DNA from: Pisaster brevispinus
Lineage: Eukaryota > Echinodermata > Asteroidea > Forcipulatida > Asteriidae
Direction of reading: 5' to 3'
Length of the DNA stretch: 64,000 nt
NCBI GenBank assembly: GCA_023634235.1
Contig: JAMKCF010000071.1
Coordinates: 186,001 to 250,000, forward strand
The notes beneath the pieces were generated by a model, which was given only the letters and a program-made list of their open reading frames with translations, was not told the origin of the DNA and ran no database searches. A program made the position numbers and the translations under genes. This document shows, in pieces, positions 1 through 10,781 of the stretch (positions are counted from its first letter, which is position 1; each line of letters begins with the position of its first letter).

Positions 1-1
1 C

Positions 2-863
2 GCTGACGATTCTGTAGGCGAGGCGAGCGGCCTGGATGTTAGGCCCACCCCTTAGAGAAATAGGAAAACAAAAACCAGGGGTAATGGCCCAAAATAAAAG
101 TGCGGTGATTTTGGGAATAAGTCCCGATCTAGGAGGGCTAGAGAGATGATTTTTTTTACCTGACTCTGCCTTAGGTATCCCTGCATCCGAAAATTAGACT
201 TTTACGGCCGTTGCGGGCAGGCTTCACACCGGAAAAGACCAGCAAGCGGGGACACTCCGAAAGCCCCCCAAAACATCAACTTGATTTTGCTGTAAAAAGA
301 CACAAATACAAAATAAGGAGGGTCACATCACCCTCAGGGCAATATCGAATCTGCACAATTTTAGTACCACTGTAAAGCCCGTTTAAAGGGCTCCCTCTCC
401 CGTGAGTTTGGGGTTGCTGACGATTCTGTAGGCGAGGCGAGCAGCCTGGATGTTAGGCCTACCCCTAAGAAAAATTGAAAAAAAAAAAAAAAAAAAAAAC
501 AACCCAGAAGCAAGGTCGTGCCGGCAGGGGTCATGGCCCAAAATAAAAGTGCGGTGAATTTGGGAATAACTCCCGATCTAGGAGGGCTAGAGGGATGATT
601 TTTTGGCCTGAATCTGCCTTAGGTATCCCTGCATCCGAAAATTAGACTTTTACGGCCGTTGCGGGCAGGCTTCACACCGGAAAAGACCAGCAAGCGGGGA
701 CATTCCGAAAGCCCCGCAAAACATCAACGTGATTTTGCTGTAAAAAGAAACAAATACAAAATAAGGAGGGTCACATCACCCCCAGGGCAATATCGAATCT
801 GCACAATTTTAGTACCACTGTAAAGCCCGTTTCAAGGGCTCCCTCTCCCGTGAGTTTGGGGTT
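2..863 (+). repeat. A-B dimer, first of three dispersed copies
   Basis: The pair starting at 2 (A) and 416 (B) shares private variants with the pairs at 3073-3935 and 8240-9100. These are an eight-T run before ACCTG, GTTTAAAGGGCT at the A end, GCAGCCTGG and TGAATCTGCC in B, and AAGAAACAAATAC. The copies differ at a few positions: the second and third read GGGCAAAATCG and GTTTTAAGG near the B end, and this one reads GGGCAATATCG and GTTTCAAGG. I infer a shared ancestral dimer later copied as part of larger blocks. Confidence 0.85.
519..526 (+). other. B-specific 8-bp palindrome TGCCGGCA (example)
   Basis: The 20-bp segment found only in B units contains the perfect palindrome TGCCGGCA, about 20 bases right of the poly-A tract. 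It recurs at the same place in most B units; one exception is the GTTCCGGCA form at 24713 and 27666. Its position beside a rigid A tract is notable, but no known binding site is implied. Confidence 0.6.
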
Positions 864-1266
864 GCTGACGATTCTGTAGGCGAGGCGAGCGGCCTGGATG
901 TTAGGCCTACCCCTAAGAAAAATTGAAAAAAACAAAAAAAAAAAACCCAGAAGCAAGTTCGTGCCGGCAGGGGTCATGGCCCAAAATAAAAGTGCGGTGA
1001 ATTTGGGAATAACTCCCGATCTAGGAGGGCTAGAGGGATGATTTTTTGGCCTGACTCTGCCTTAGGTATCCCTGCATCCGAAAATTAGACTTTTACGGCC
1101 GTTGCGGGCAGGCTTCACACCGGAAAAGACCAGCAAGCGGGGAAACTCCGAAAGCCCCGCAAAACATCAACGTGATTTTGCTGTAAAAAGACATAAATAC
1201 AAAATAAGGAGGGTCACATCACCCCCAGGGCAATATCGAATCTGCACAATTTTAGTACCACTGTAA

Positions 1267-1283
1267 AGCCCGTTTCAAGGGCT
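1267..1283 (+). other. Conserved short inverted repeat in monomer tail (example)
   Basis: AGCCC and GGGCT form a perfect five-base stem around a seven-base loop (GTTTCAA). The same stem occurs in nearly all A and B units. Units with GTTTCTAAGGCT (for example near 15088, 18088 and 22068) weaken it, and the two CTGTACCCG units (near 28410 and 45687) lose one arm. A stem this short can arise by chance, and I claim no function. Confidence 0.55.
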
Positions 1284-1816
1284 CCCTCTCCCGTGAGTTT
1301 GGGGTCGCTGACGATTCTGTAGGCGAGGCGAGCGGCCTGGATGTTAGGCCTTCCCCTAAGAAAAATTGAAAAAAAAACAAAAACAAAAAAAAACCCAGAA
1401 GCAAGGTCGTGCCGGCAGGGGTAATGGCCCAAAATAAAAGTGCGGTGAATTTGGGAATAACTCCCGATCTAGGAGGGCTAGAGGGATGATTTTTTGGCCT
1501 GACTCTGCCTTAGGTATCCCTGCATCCGAAAATTAGACTTTTACGGCCGTTGCGGGCAGGCTTCACACCGGAAAAGACCAGCAAGCGGGGACACTCCGAA
1601 AGCCCCGCAAAACATCAACTTGATTTTGCTGTAAAAAGACACAAATACAAAATAAGGAGGGTCACATCACCCCCAGGGCAATATCGAATCTGCACAATTT
1701 TAGTACCACTGTAAAGCCCGTTTCAAGGGCTCCCTCTCCCGTTAGTTTGGGGTCGCTGACGATTCTGTAGTCGAGGCGAGCGGCCTGGATGTTAGGCCTA
1801 CCCCTAAGAAAAATTG

Positions 1817-1846
<30 letters not shown>
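1817..1846 (+). repeat. Poly-A tract of a type B unit (30 bases, among the longest)
   Basis: A pure run of 30 A's follows AAAAATTG in the B unit at 1755. The one at 2683-2712 is equally long. Each B unit has such a tract on the plus strand at the same place. Tracts range from pure A to forms broken by one to several C's (for example near 13877 and 47461), and a few are broken by G (near 4421, 5277, 10411, 49626). Tract length explains most of the 441-453 bp spread of B units. Exact lengths depend on how well homopolymers were sequenced. Confidence 0.85.
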
Positions 1847-1848
<2 letters not shown>

Positions 1849-2207
1849 CAGAAGCAAGGTCGTGCCGGCAGGGGTCATGGCCCAAAATAAAAGTGCGGTG
1901 AATTTGGGAATAACTCCCGATCTAGGAGGGCTAGAGGGATGATTTTTTGGCCAGACTCTGCCTTAGGTATCCCTGCATCCGAAAATTAGACTTTTACGGC
2001 CGTTGCGGGCAGGCTTCACACCGGAAAAGACCAGCAAGCGGGGACACTCCGAAAGCCCCGCAAAACATCAACGTGATTTTGCTGTAAAAAGACACAAATA
2101 CAAAATAAGGAGGGTCACATCACCCCCAGGGCAATATCGAATCTGCACAATTTTAGTACCACTGTAAAGCCCGTTTCAAGGGCTCCCTCTCCCGTGAGTT
2201 TGGGGTC

Positions 2208-2682
2208 GCTGACGATTCTGTAGGCGAGGCGAGCGGCCTGGATGTTAGGCCCACCCCTTAGAGAAATAGGAAAACAAAAACCAGGGGTAATGGCCCAAAA
2301 TAAAAGTGCGGTGATTTTGGGAATAAGTCCCGATCTAGGAGGGCTAGAGAGATGATTTTTTTACCTGACTCTGCCTTAGGTATCCCTGCATCCGAAAATT
2401 AGACTTTTACGGCCGTTGCGGGCAGGCTTCACACCGGAAAAGACCAGCAAGCGGGGACACTCCGAAAGCCCCCCAAAACATCAACTTGATTTTGCTGTAA
2501 AAAGACACAAATACAAAATAAGGAGGGTCACATCACCCTCAGGGCAATATCGAATCTGCACAATTTTAGTACCACTGTAAAGCCCGTTTCAAGGGCTCCC
2601 TCTCCCGTTAGTTTGGGGTCGCTGACGATTCTGTAGGCGAGGCGAGCGGCCTGGATGTTAGGCCTACCCCTAAGAAAAATTG

Positions 2683-2714
<32 letters not shown>

Positions 2715-4348
2715 AGAAGCAAGGTCGTGCCGGCAGGGGTCATGGCCCAAAATAAAAGTGCGGTGAATTTGGGAATAACTCCCGATCTAGGAGGGCTAGA
2801 GGGATGATTTTTTGGCCAGACTCTGCCTTAGGTATCCCTGCATCCGAAAATTAGACTTTTACTGCCGTTGCGGGCAGGCTTCACACCGGAAAAGACCAGC
2901 AAGCGGGGACATTCCGAAAGCCCCGCAAAACATCAACGTGATTTTGCTGTAAAAAGACACAAATACAAAATAAGGAGGGTCACATCACCCCCAGGGCAAT
3001 ATCGAATCTGCAAAATTTTAGTACCACTGTAAAGCCCGTTTCAAGGGCTCCCTCTCCCGTGAGTTTGGGGTCGCTGACGATTCTGTAGGCGAGGCGAGCG
3101 GCCTGGATGTTAGGCCCACCCCTTAGAGAAATAGGAAAACAAAAACCAGGGGTAATGGCCCAAAATAAAAGTGCGGTGATTTTGGGAATAAGTCCCGATC
3201 TAGGAGGGCTAGAGAGATGATTTTTTTTACCTGACTCTGCCTTAGGTATCCCTGCATCCGAAAATTAGACTTTTACGGCCGTTGCGGGCAGGCTTCACAC
3301 CGGAAAAGACCAGCAAGCGGGGACACTCCGAAAGCCCCCCAAAACATCAACTTGATTTTGCTGTAAAAAGACACAAATACAAAATAAGGAGGGTCACATC
3401 ACCCTCAGGGCAATATCAAATCTGCACAATTTTAGTACCACTGTAAAGCCCGTTTAAAGGGCTCCCTCTCCCGTGAGTTTGGGGTTGCTGACGATTCTGT
3501 AGGCGAGGCGAGCAGCCTGGATGTTAGGCCTACCCCTAAGAAAAATTGAAAAAAAAAAAAAAAAAAAAAAAAAACCCAGAAGCAAGGTCGTGCCGGCAGG
3601 GGTCATGGCCCAAAATAAAAGTGCGGTGAATTTGGGAATAACTCCCGATCTAGGAGGGCTAGAGGGATGATTTTTTGGCCTGAATCTGCCTTAGGTATCC
3701 CTGCATCCGAAAATTAGACTTTTACGGCCGTTGCGGGCAGGCTTCACACCGGAAAAGACCAGCAAGCGGGGACATTCCGAAAGCCCCGCAAAACATCAAC
3801 GTGATTTTGCTGTAAAAAGAAACAAATACAAAATAAGGAGGGTCACATCACCCCCAGGGCAAAATCGAATCTGCACAATTTTAGTACCACTGTAAAGCCC
3901 GTTTTAAGGGCTCCCTCTCCCGTGAGTTTGGGGTTGCTGACGATTCTGTAGGCGAGGCGAGCGGCCTGGATGTTAGGCCCACCCCTTAGAGAAATAGGAA
4001 AACAAAAACCAGGGGTAATGGCCCAAAATAAAAGTGCGGTGCTTTTGGGAATAATTCCCGATCTAGGAGGACTAGAGAGATGATTTTTTTAGCTGACTCT
4101 GCCTTAGGTATCCCTGCATCCGAAAATTAGACTTTTACGGCCGTTGCGGGCAGGCTGCACACCGGAAAAGACCAGCAAGCGGGGACACTCCGAAAGCCCC
4201 CCAAAACATCAACTTAATTTTGCTGTAAAAAGACACAAATACAAAATAAGGAGGGTCACATCACCCCCAGGGCAATATCGAATCTGCACAATTTTAGTAC
4301 CACTGTAAAGCCCGTTTCAAGGGCTCCCTCTCCCGTGAGTTTGGGGTC
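2208..4348 (+). repeat. Five-unit segmental copy, left member (2141 bp)
   Basis: Units at 2208 A, 2621 B, 3073 A, 3487 B and 3936 A match those at 7376-9513 in order, type and private marks. Examples are TTTTACTGCCG and CTGCAAAATTTT in the first B, GCAGCCTGG in the second B, and GTGCTTTTGGGAATAATTCC, GGAGGACTAG, TTTAGCTG, CAGGCTGCACACC and CAACTTAATT in the last A. The offset between copies is about 5.17 kb. Confidence 0.9.
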
Positions 4349-4791
4349 GCTGACAATTCTGTAGGCGAGGCGAGCGGCCTGGATGTTAGGCCTTCCCCTA
4401 AGAAAAATTGAAAAAAAAAAGAAAAAAAAAACCCAGAAGCAAGGTCGTGCCGGCAGGGGTCATGACCGAAAATAAAAGTGCGGTGAATTTGGGAATAACT
4501 CCCGATCTAGGAGGGCTAGAGGGATGATTTTTTGGCCTGACTCTGCCTAAGGTATCCCTGCATCCGAAAATTAGACTTTTACGGCCGTTGCGGCAGGCTT
4601 CACACCGGAAAAGACCAGCAAGCGGGGACACTCCGAAAGCCCCGCAAAACATCAACGTGATTTTGCTGTAAAAAGACACAAATACAAAATAAGGAGGGTC
4701 ACATCACCCCCAGGGAAATATCGAATCTGCACAATGTTAGTACCACTGTAAAGCCCGTTTCAAGGGCTCCCTCTCCCGTGAGTTTGGGGTC
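3936..4791 (+). repeat. A-B pair with GACAATTCTG mark, copied at 9927-10781
   Basis: The A unit at 3936 and the B unit at 4349 share a series of rare variants with the units at 9927 and 10340. They include GTGCTTTTGGG, GGAGGACTAG, CAGGCTGCACACC, GCTGACAATTCTG at the B start, CCTTCCCC, CATGACCGAAAAT, GCCTAAGG and GTTGCGGCAGG (one G lost). The A tract of both B units is broken by a G (AAAAAGAAAAA). The copies lie about 6 kb apart. Confidence 0.9.
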
Positions 4792-6062
4792 GCTGACGAT
4801 TCTGTAGGCGAGGCGAGCGGCCTGGATGTTAGGCCCACCCCTTAGAGAAATAGGAAAACAAAAACCAGGGGTAATGGCCCAAAATAAAAGTGCGGTGATT
4901 TTGGGAATAAGTCCCGATCTAGGAGGGCTAGAGAGATGATTTTTTTACCTGACTCTGCCTTAGGTATCCCTGCATCCGAAAATTAGACTTTTACGGCCGT
5001 TGCGGGCAGGCTTCACACCGGAAAAGACCAGCAAGCGGGGACACTCTGAAAGCCCCCCAAAACATCAACTTGATTTTGCTGTAAAAAGACACAAATACAA
5101 AATAAGGAGGGTCACATCACCCCCAGGGCAATATCGAATCTGCACAATTTTAGTACCACTGTAAAGCCCGTTTCAAGGGCTCCCTCTCCCGTGAGTTTGG
5201 GGTCGCTGACGATTCTGTAGGCGAGGCGAGCGGCCTGGATGTTAGGCCTACCCCTAAGAAAAATTGAAAAAAAAAAGAAAAAAAAAAACCCAGAAGCAAG
5301 GTCGTGCCGGCAGGGGTCATGGCCCAAAATAAAAGTGCGGTGAATTTGGGAATAACTCCCGATCTAGGAGGGCTAGAGGGATGATTTTTTGGCCTGACTC
5401 TGCCTTAGTATCCCTGCATCCGAAAATTAGACTTTTACGGCCGTTGCGGGCAGGCTTCACACCGGAAAAGACCAGCAAGCGGGGACACTCCGAAAGCCCC
5501 GCAAAACATCAACGTGATTTTGCTGTTAAAAGACACAAATACAAAATAAGGAGGGTCACATCACCCCCCAGGGCAATATCGAATCTGCACAATTTTAGTA
5601 CCACTGTAAAGCCCGTTTCAAGGGCTCCCTCTCCCGTGAGTTTGGGGTCGCTGACGATTCTGTAGGCGAGGCGAGCGGCCTGGATGTTAGGCCCACCCCT
5701 TAGAGAAATAGGAAAACAAAAACCAGGGGTAATGGCCCAAAATAAAAGTGCGGTGATTTTGGGAATAAGTCCCGATCTAGGAGGGCTAGAGAGATGATTT
5801 TTTTACCTGACTCTGCCTTAGGTATCCCTGCATCCAAAAATTAGACTTTTACGGCCGTTGCGGGCAGGCTTCACACCGGAAAAGACCAGCAAGCGGGGAC
5901 ACTCCGAAAGCCCCCCAAAACATCAACTTGATTTTGCTGTAAAAAGACACAAATACAAAATAAGGAGGGTCACATCACCCCCAGGGCAATATCGAATCTG
6001 CACAATTTTAGTACCACTGTAAAGCCCGTTTCAAGGGCTCCCTCTCCCGTGAGTTTGGGGTC

Positions 6063-7375
6063 GCTGACGATTCTGTAGGCGAGGCGAGCGGCCTGGATGT
6101 TAGGCCTACCCCTAAGAAAAATTGAAAAAAAAACAAAAACAAAAAAAAAACCCAGAAGCAAGGTCGTGCCGGCAGGGGTCATGGCCCAAAATAAAAGTGC
6201 GGTGAATTTGGGAATAACTCCCGATCTAGGAGGGCTAGAGGGATGATTTTTAGGCCTGACTCTGCCTTAGGTATCCCTGCATCCGAAAATTAGACTTTTA
6301 CGGCCGTTGCGGGCAGGCTTCACACCGGAAAAGACCAGCAAGCGGGGACACTCCGAAAGCCCCGCAAAACATCAACTTGATTTTGCTGTAAAAAGACACA
6401 AATACAAAATAAGGAGGGTCACATCACCCCCAGGGCAATATCGAATCTGCACAATTTTAGTACCACTGAAAAGCCCGTTTCAAGGGCTCCCTCTCCCGTT
6501 AGTTTGGGGTCGCTGACGATTCTGTAGGCGAGGCGAGCGGCCTGGATGTTAGGCCTACCCCTAAGAAAACTTGAAAAAAAAAAAAAAAAAAAAAAAAAAA
6601 ACCCAGAAGCAAGGTCGTGCCGGCAGGGGTCATGGCCCAAAATAAAAGTGCGGTGAATTTGGGAATAACTCCCGATCTAGGAGGGCTAGAGGGATGATTT
6701 TTTGGCCAGACTCTGCCTTAGGTATCCCTGCATCCGAAAATTAGACTTTTACGGCCGTTGCGGGCAGGCTTCACACCGGAAAAGACCAGCAAGCGGGGAC
6801 ACTCCGAAAGCCCCGCAAAACATCAACGTGATTTTGCTGTTAAAAGACACAAATACAAAATAAGGAGGGTCACATCACCCCCAGGGCAATATCGAATCTG
6901 CACAATTTTAGTACCACTGTAAAGCCCGTTTCAAGGGCTCCCTCTCCCGTGAGTTTGGGGTTGCTGACGATTCTGTAGGCGAGGCGAGCGGCCTGGATGT
7001 TAGGCCCACCCCTTAGAGAAATAGGAAAACAAAAACCAGGGGTAATGGCCCAAAATAAAAGTGCGGTGATTTTGGGAATAAGTCCCGATCTAGGAGGGCT
7101 AGAGAGATGATTTTTTTACCTGACTCTGCCTTAGGTATCCCTGCATCCAAAAATTAGACTTTTACGGCCGTTGCGGGCAGGCTTCACACCGGAAAAGACC
7201 AGCAAGCGGGGACACTCCGAAAGCCCCCCAAAACATCAACTTGATTTTGCTGTAAAAAGACACAAATACAAAATAAGGAGGGTCACATCACCCCCAGGGC
7301 AATATCGAATCTGCACAATGTTAGTACCACTGTAAAGCCCGTTTCAAGGGCTCCCTCTCCCGTGAGTTTGGGGTC
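6063..7375 (+). repeat. B-B-A three-unit block, left copy (1313 bp)
   Basis: Units at 6063 (B), 6512 (B) and 6963 (A) match those at 10782, 11231 and 11681. Shared marks are GATTTTTAGGCCTG in the first B, GGCCAGACTC and GCTGTTAAAAGACAC in the second B, and CATCCAAAAATTAG in the A. The offset is about 4.7 kb. The A tracts differ in length and C interruptions even though the rest is nearly identical, so the tract changes faster than its flanks. Confidence 0.87.
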
Positions 7376-9513
7376 GCTGACGATTCTGTAGGCGAGGCGA
7401 GCGGCCTGGATGTTAGGCCCACCCCTTAGAGAAATAGGAAAACAAAAACCAGGGGTAATGGCCCAAAATAAAAGTGCGGTGATTTTGGGAATAAGTCCCG
7501 ATCTAGGAGGGCTAGAGAGATGATTTTTTTACCTGACTCTGCTATAGGTATCCCTGCATCCGAAAATTAGACTTTTACGGCCGTTGCGGGCAGGCTTCAC
7601 ACCGGAAAAGACCAGCAAGCGGGGACACTCCGAAAGCCCCCCAAAACATCAACTTGATTTTGCTGTAAAAAGACACAAATACAAAATAAGGAGGGTCACA
7701 TCACCCTCAGGGCAATATCGAATCTGCACAATTTTAGTACCACTGTAAAGCCCGTTTCAAGGGCTCCCTCTCCCGTTAGTTTGGGGTCGCTGACGATTCT
7801 GTAGGCGAGGCGAGCGGACAGGATGTTAGGCCTACCCCTAAGAAAAATTGAAAAAAAAAAAAAAAAAAAAAAAAAAAACCCAGAAGCAAGGTCGTGCCGG
7901 CAGGGGTCATGGCCCAAAATAAAAGTGCGGTGAATTTGGGAATAACTCCCGATCTAGGAGGGCTAGAGGGATGATTTTTTGGCCAGACTCTGCCTTAGGT
8001 ATCCCTGCATCCGAAAATTAGACTTTTACTGCCGTTGCGGGCAGGCTTCACACCGGAAAAGACCAGCAAGCGGGGACATTCCGAAAGCCCCGCAAAACAT
8101 CAACGTGATTTTGCTGTAAAAAGACACAAATACAAAATAAGGAGGGTCACATCACCCCCAGGGCAATATCGAATCTGCAAAATTTTAGTACCACTGTAAA
8201 GACCGTTTCAAGGGCTCCCTCTCCCGTGAGTTTGGGGTCGCTGACGATTCTGTAGGCGAGGCGAGCGGCCTGGATGTTAGGCCCACCCCTTAGAGAAATA
8301 GGAAAACAAAAACCAGGGGTAATGGCCCAAAATAAAAGTGCGGTGATTTTGGGAATAAGTCCCGATCTAGGAGGGCTAGAGAGATGATTTTTTTTACCTG
8401 ACTCTGCCTTAGGTATCCCTGCATCCGAAAATTAGACTTTTACGGCCGTTGCGGGCAGGCTTCACACCGGAAAAGACCAGCAAGCGGGGACACTCCGAAA
8501 GCCCCCCAAAACATCAACTTGATTTTGCTGTAAAAAGACACAAATACAAAATAAGGAGGGTCACATCACCCTCAGGGCAATATCGAATCTGCACAATTTT
8601 AGTACCACTGTAAAGCCCGTTTAAAGGGCTCCCTCTCCCGTGAGTTTGGGGTTGCTGACGATTCTGTAGGCGAGGCGAGCAGCCTGGATGTTAGGCCTAC
8701 CCCTAAGAAAAATTGAAAAAAAAAAAAAAAAAAAAAAAACCCAGAAGCAAGGTCGTGCCGGCAGGGGTCATGGCCCAAAATAAAAGTGCGGTGAATTTGG
8801 GAATAACTCCCGATCTAGGAGGGCTAGAGGGATGATTTTTTGGCCTGAATCTGCCTTAGGTATCCCTGCATCCGAAAATTAGACTTTTACGGCCGTTGCG
8901 GGCAGGCTTCACACCGGAAAAGACCAGCAAGCGGGGACATTCCGAAAGCCCCGCAAAACATCAACGTGATTTTGCTGTAAAAAGAAACAAATACAAAATA
9001 AGGAGGGTCACATCACCCCCAGGGCAAAATCGAATCTGCACAATTTTAGTACCACTGTAAAGCCCGTTTTAAGGGCTCCCTCTCCCGTGAGTTTGGGGTT
9101 GCTGACGATTCTGTAGGCGAGGCGAGCGGCCTGGATGTTAGGCCCACCCCTTAGAGAAATAGGAAAACAAAAACCAGGGGTAATGGCCCAAAATAAAAGT
9201 GCGGTGCTTTTGGGAATAATTCCCGATCTAGGAGGACTAGAGAGATGATTTTTTTAGCTGACTCTGCCTTAGGTATCCCTGCATCCGAAAATTAGACTTT
9301 TACGGCCGTTGCGGGCAGGCTGCACACCGGAAAAGACCAGCAAGCGGGGACACTCCGAAAGCCCCCCAAAACATCAACTTAATTTTGCTGTAAAAAGACA
9401 CAAATACAAAATAAGGAGGGTCACATCACCCCCAGGGCAATATCGAATCTGCACAATTTTAGTACCACTGTAAAGCCCGTTTCAAGGGCTCCCTCTCCCG
9501 TGAGTTTGGGGTC
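7376..9513 (+). repeat. Five-unit segmental copy, right member (2138 bp)
   Basis: This is the second copy of the block at 2208-4348. The small length difference lies in the A tracts. Private changes here include GCTATAGG (usually GCCTTAGG) near 7541, GAGCGGACAGG near 7814 and AAAGACCG near 8199, so the copies have diverged slightly since duplication. The last A unit of this block (9101) is closely matched again by the unit at 9927. Confidence 0.9.
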
Positions 9514-9926
9514 GCTGACGATTCTGTAGGCGAGGCGAGCGGCCTGGATGTTAGGCCCACCCCTTAGAGAAATAGGAAAACAAAAACCAGGGGTAATGGC
9601 CCAAAATAAAAGTGCGGTGATTTTGGGAATAAGTCCCGATCTAGGAGGGCTAGAGAGATGATTTTTTTACCTGACTCTGCCTTAGGTATCCCTGCATCCG
9701 AAAATTAGACTTTTACGGCCGTTGCGGGCAGGCTTCACACCGGAAAAGACCAGCAAGCGGGGACACTCCGAAAGCCCCCCAAAACATCAACTTGATTTTG
9801 CTGTAAAAAGACACAAATACAAAATAAGGAGGGTCACATCACCCTCAGGGCAATATCGAATCTGCACAATTTTAGTACCACTGTAAAGCCCGTTTTAAGG
9901 GCTCCCTCTCCCGTGAGTTTGGGGTT

Positions 9927-10781
9927 GCTGACGATTCTGTAGGCGAGGCGAGCGGCCTGGATGTTAGGCCCACCCCTTAGAGAAATAGGAAAACAAAAAC
10001 CAGGGGTAATGGCCCAAAATAAAAGTGCGGTGCTTTTGGGAATAATTCCCGATCTAGGAGGACTAGAGAGATGATTTTTTTAGCTGACTCTGCCTTAGGT
10101 ATCCCTGCATCCGAAAATTAGACTTTTACGGCCGTTGCGGGCAGGCTGCACACCGGAAAAGACCAGCAAGCGGGGACACTCCAAAAGCCCCCCAAAACAT
10201 CAACTTAATTTTGCTGTAAAAAGACACAAATACAAAATAAGGAGGGTCACATCACCCCCAGGGCAATATCGAATCTGCACAATTTTAGTACCACTGTAAA
10301 GCCCGTTTCAAGGGCTCCCTCTCCCGTGAGTTTGGGGTCGCTGACAATTCTGTAGGCGAGGCGAGCGGCCTGGATGTTAGGCCTTCCCCTAAGAAAAATT
10401 GAAAAAAAAAAGAAAAAAAAACCCAGAAGCAAGGTCGTGCCGGCAGGGGTCATGACCGAAAATAAAAGTGCGGTGAATTTGGGAATAACTCCCGATCTAG
10501 GAGGGCTAGAGGGATGATTTTTTGGCCTGACTCTGCCTAAGGTATCCCTGCATCCGAAAATTAGACTTTTACGGCCGTTGCGGCAGGCTTCACACCGGAA
10601 AAGACCAGCAAGCGGGGACACTCCGAAAGCCCCGCAAAACATCAACGTGATTTTGCTGTAAAAAGACACAAATACAAAATAAGGAGGGTCACATCACCCC
10701 CAGGGCAATATCGAATCTGCACAATTTTAGTACCACTGTAAAGCCCGATTCAAGGGCTCCCTCTCCCGTGAGTTTGGGGTC
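9927..10781 (+). repeat. Second copy of the GACAATTCTG A-B pair
   Basis: This carries the same rare mark series as 3936-4791. Two private changes separate it: CTCCAAAAGCC near 10181 and a one-base shorter A tract. Because the marks run continuously across the A/B junction, I infer that the pair was copied as one piece. Confidence 0.9.

Larger units (their letters stand above)
416..2207 (+). repeat. Run of four consecutive type B monomers
   Basis: Starts 416, 864, 1307 and 1755 are all type B (448, 443, 448, 453 bp). Only a few B runs in the window exceed two units, so this stretch breaks the common A-B alternation. The fourth unit has one of the longest pure A tracts (1817-1846, 30 bases). 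The first unit carries marks GCAGCCTGG, TGAATCTGCC and AAGAAACAAATAC that recur in the units at 3487 and 8654. Confidence 0.9.

Noticed and set aside
203..217. CENP-B-box-like sequence TACGGCCGTTGCGGG
   Set aside because: It matches seven of the nine fixed bases of the mammalian CENP-B box. About one such match is expected by chance in a 413-bp unit on two strands, so it is not evidence of a box.
484..510. Poly-A tract as the 3' tail of a SINE or LINE retrotransposon copy
   Set aside because: The tract sits at the same internal position of every B unit, has no target-site duplication and the flanks align with A units. I see no polymerase III A or B box in the monomer.
890..925. Telomere-like words TTAGGC and CCCTAA in the unit
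   Set aside because: Each occurs once per monomer as part of GTTAGGCC or CCCCTAAG and is never tandem. There is no telomeric repeat run.
5381..5665. 94-codon plus-strand frame (also the shorter ones at 6307, 28251, 29021 and 45527)
   Set aside because: These are the same monomer frame opened by single-base indels in individual units (for example TTAGTATCC near 5405). The frame is closed in most units, so it is not under coding constraint.
10247..10669. 140-codon minus-strand open reading frame, the longest in the window
   Set aside because: It is the common poly-T frame extended into the next unit because that unit lost one G (GTTGCGGCAGG) and so keeps frame. It spans a unit boundary, contains a homopolymer Phe run and shows no recognisable domain.
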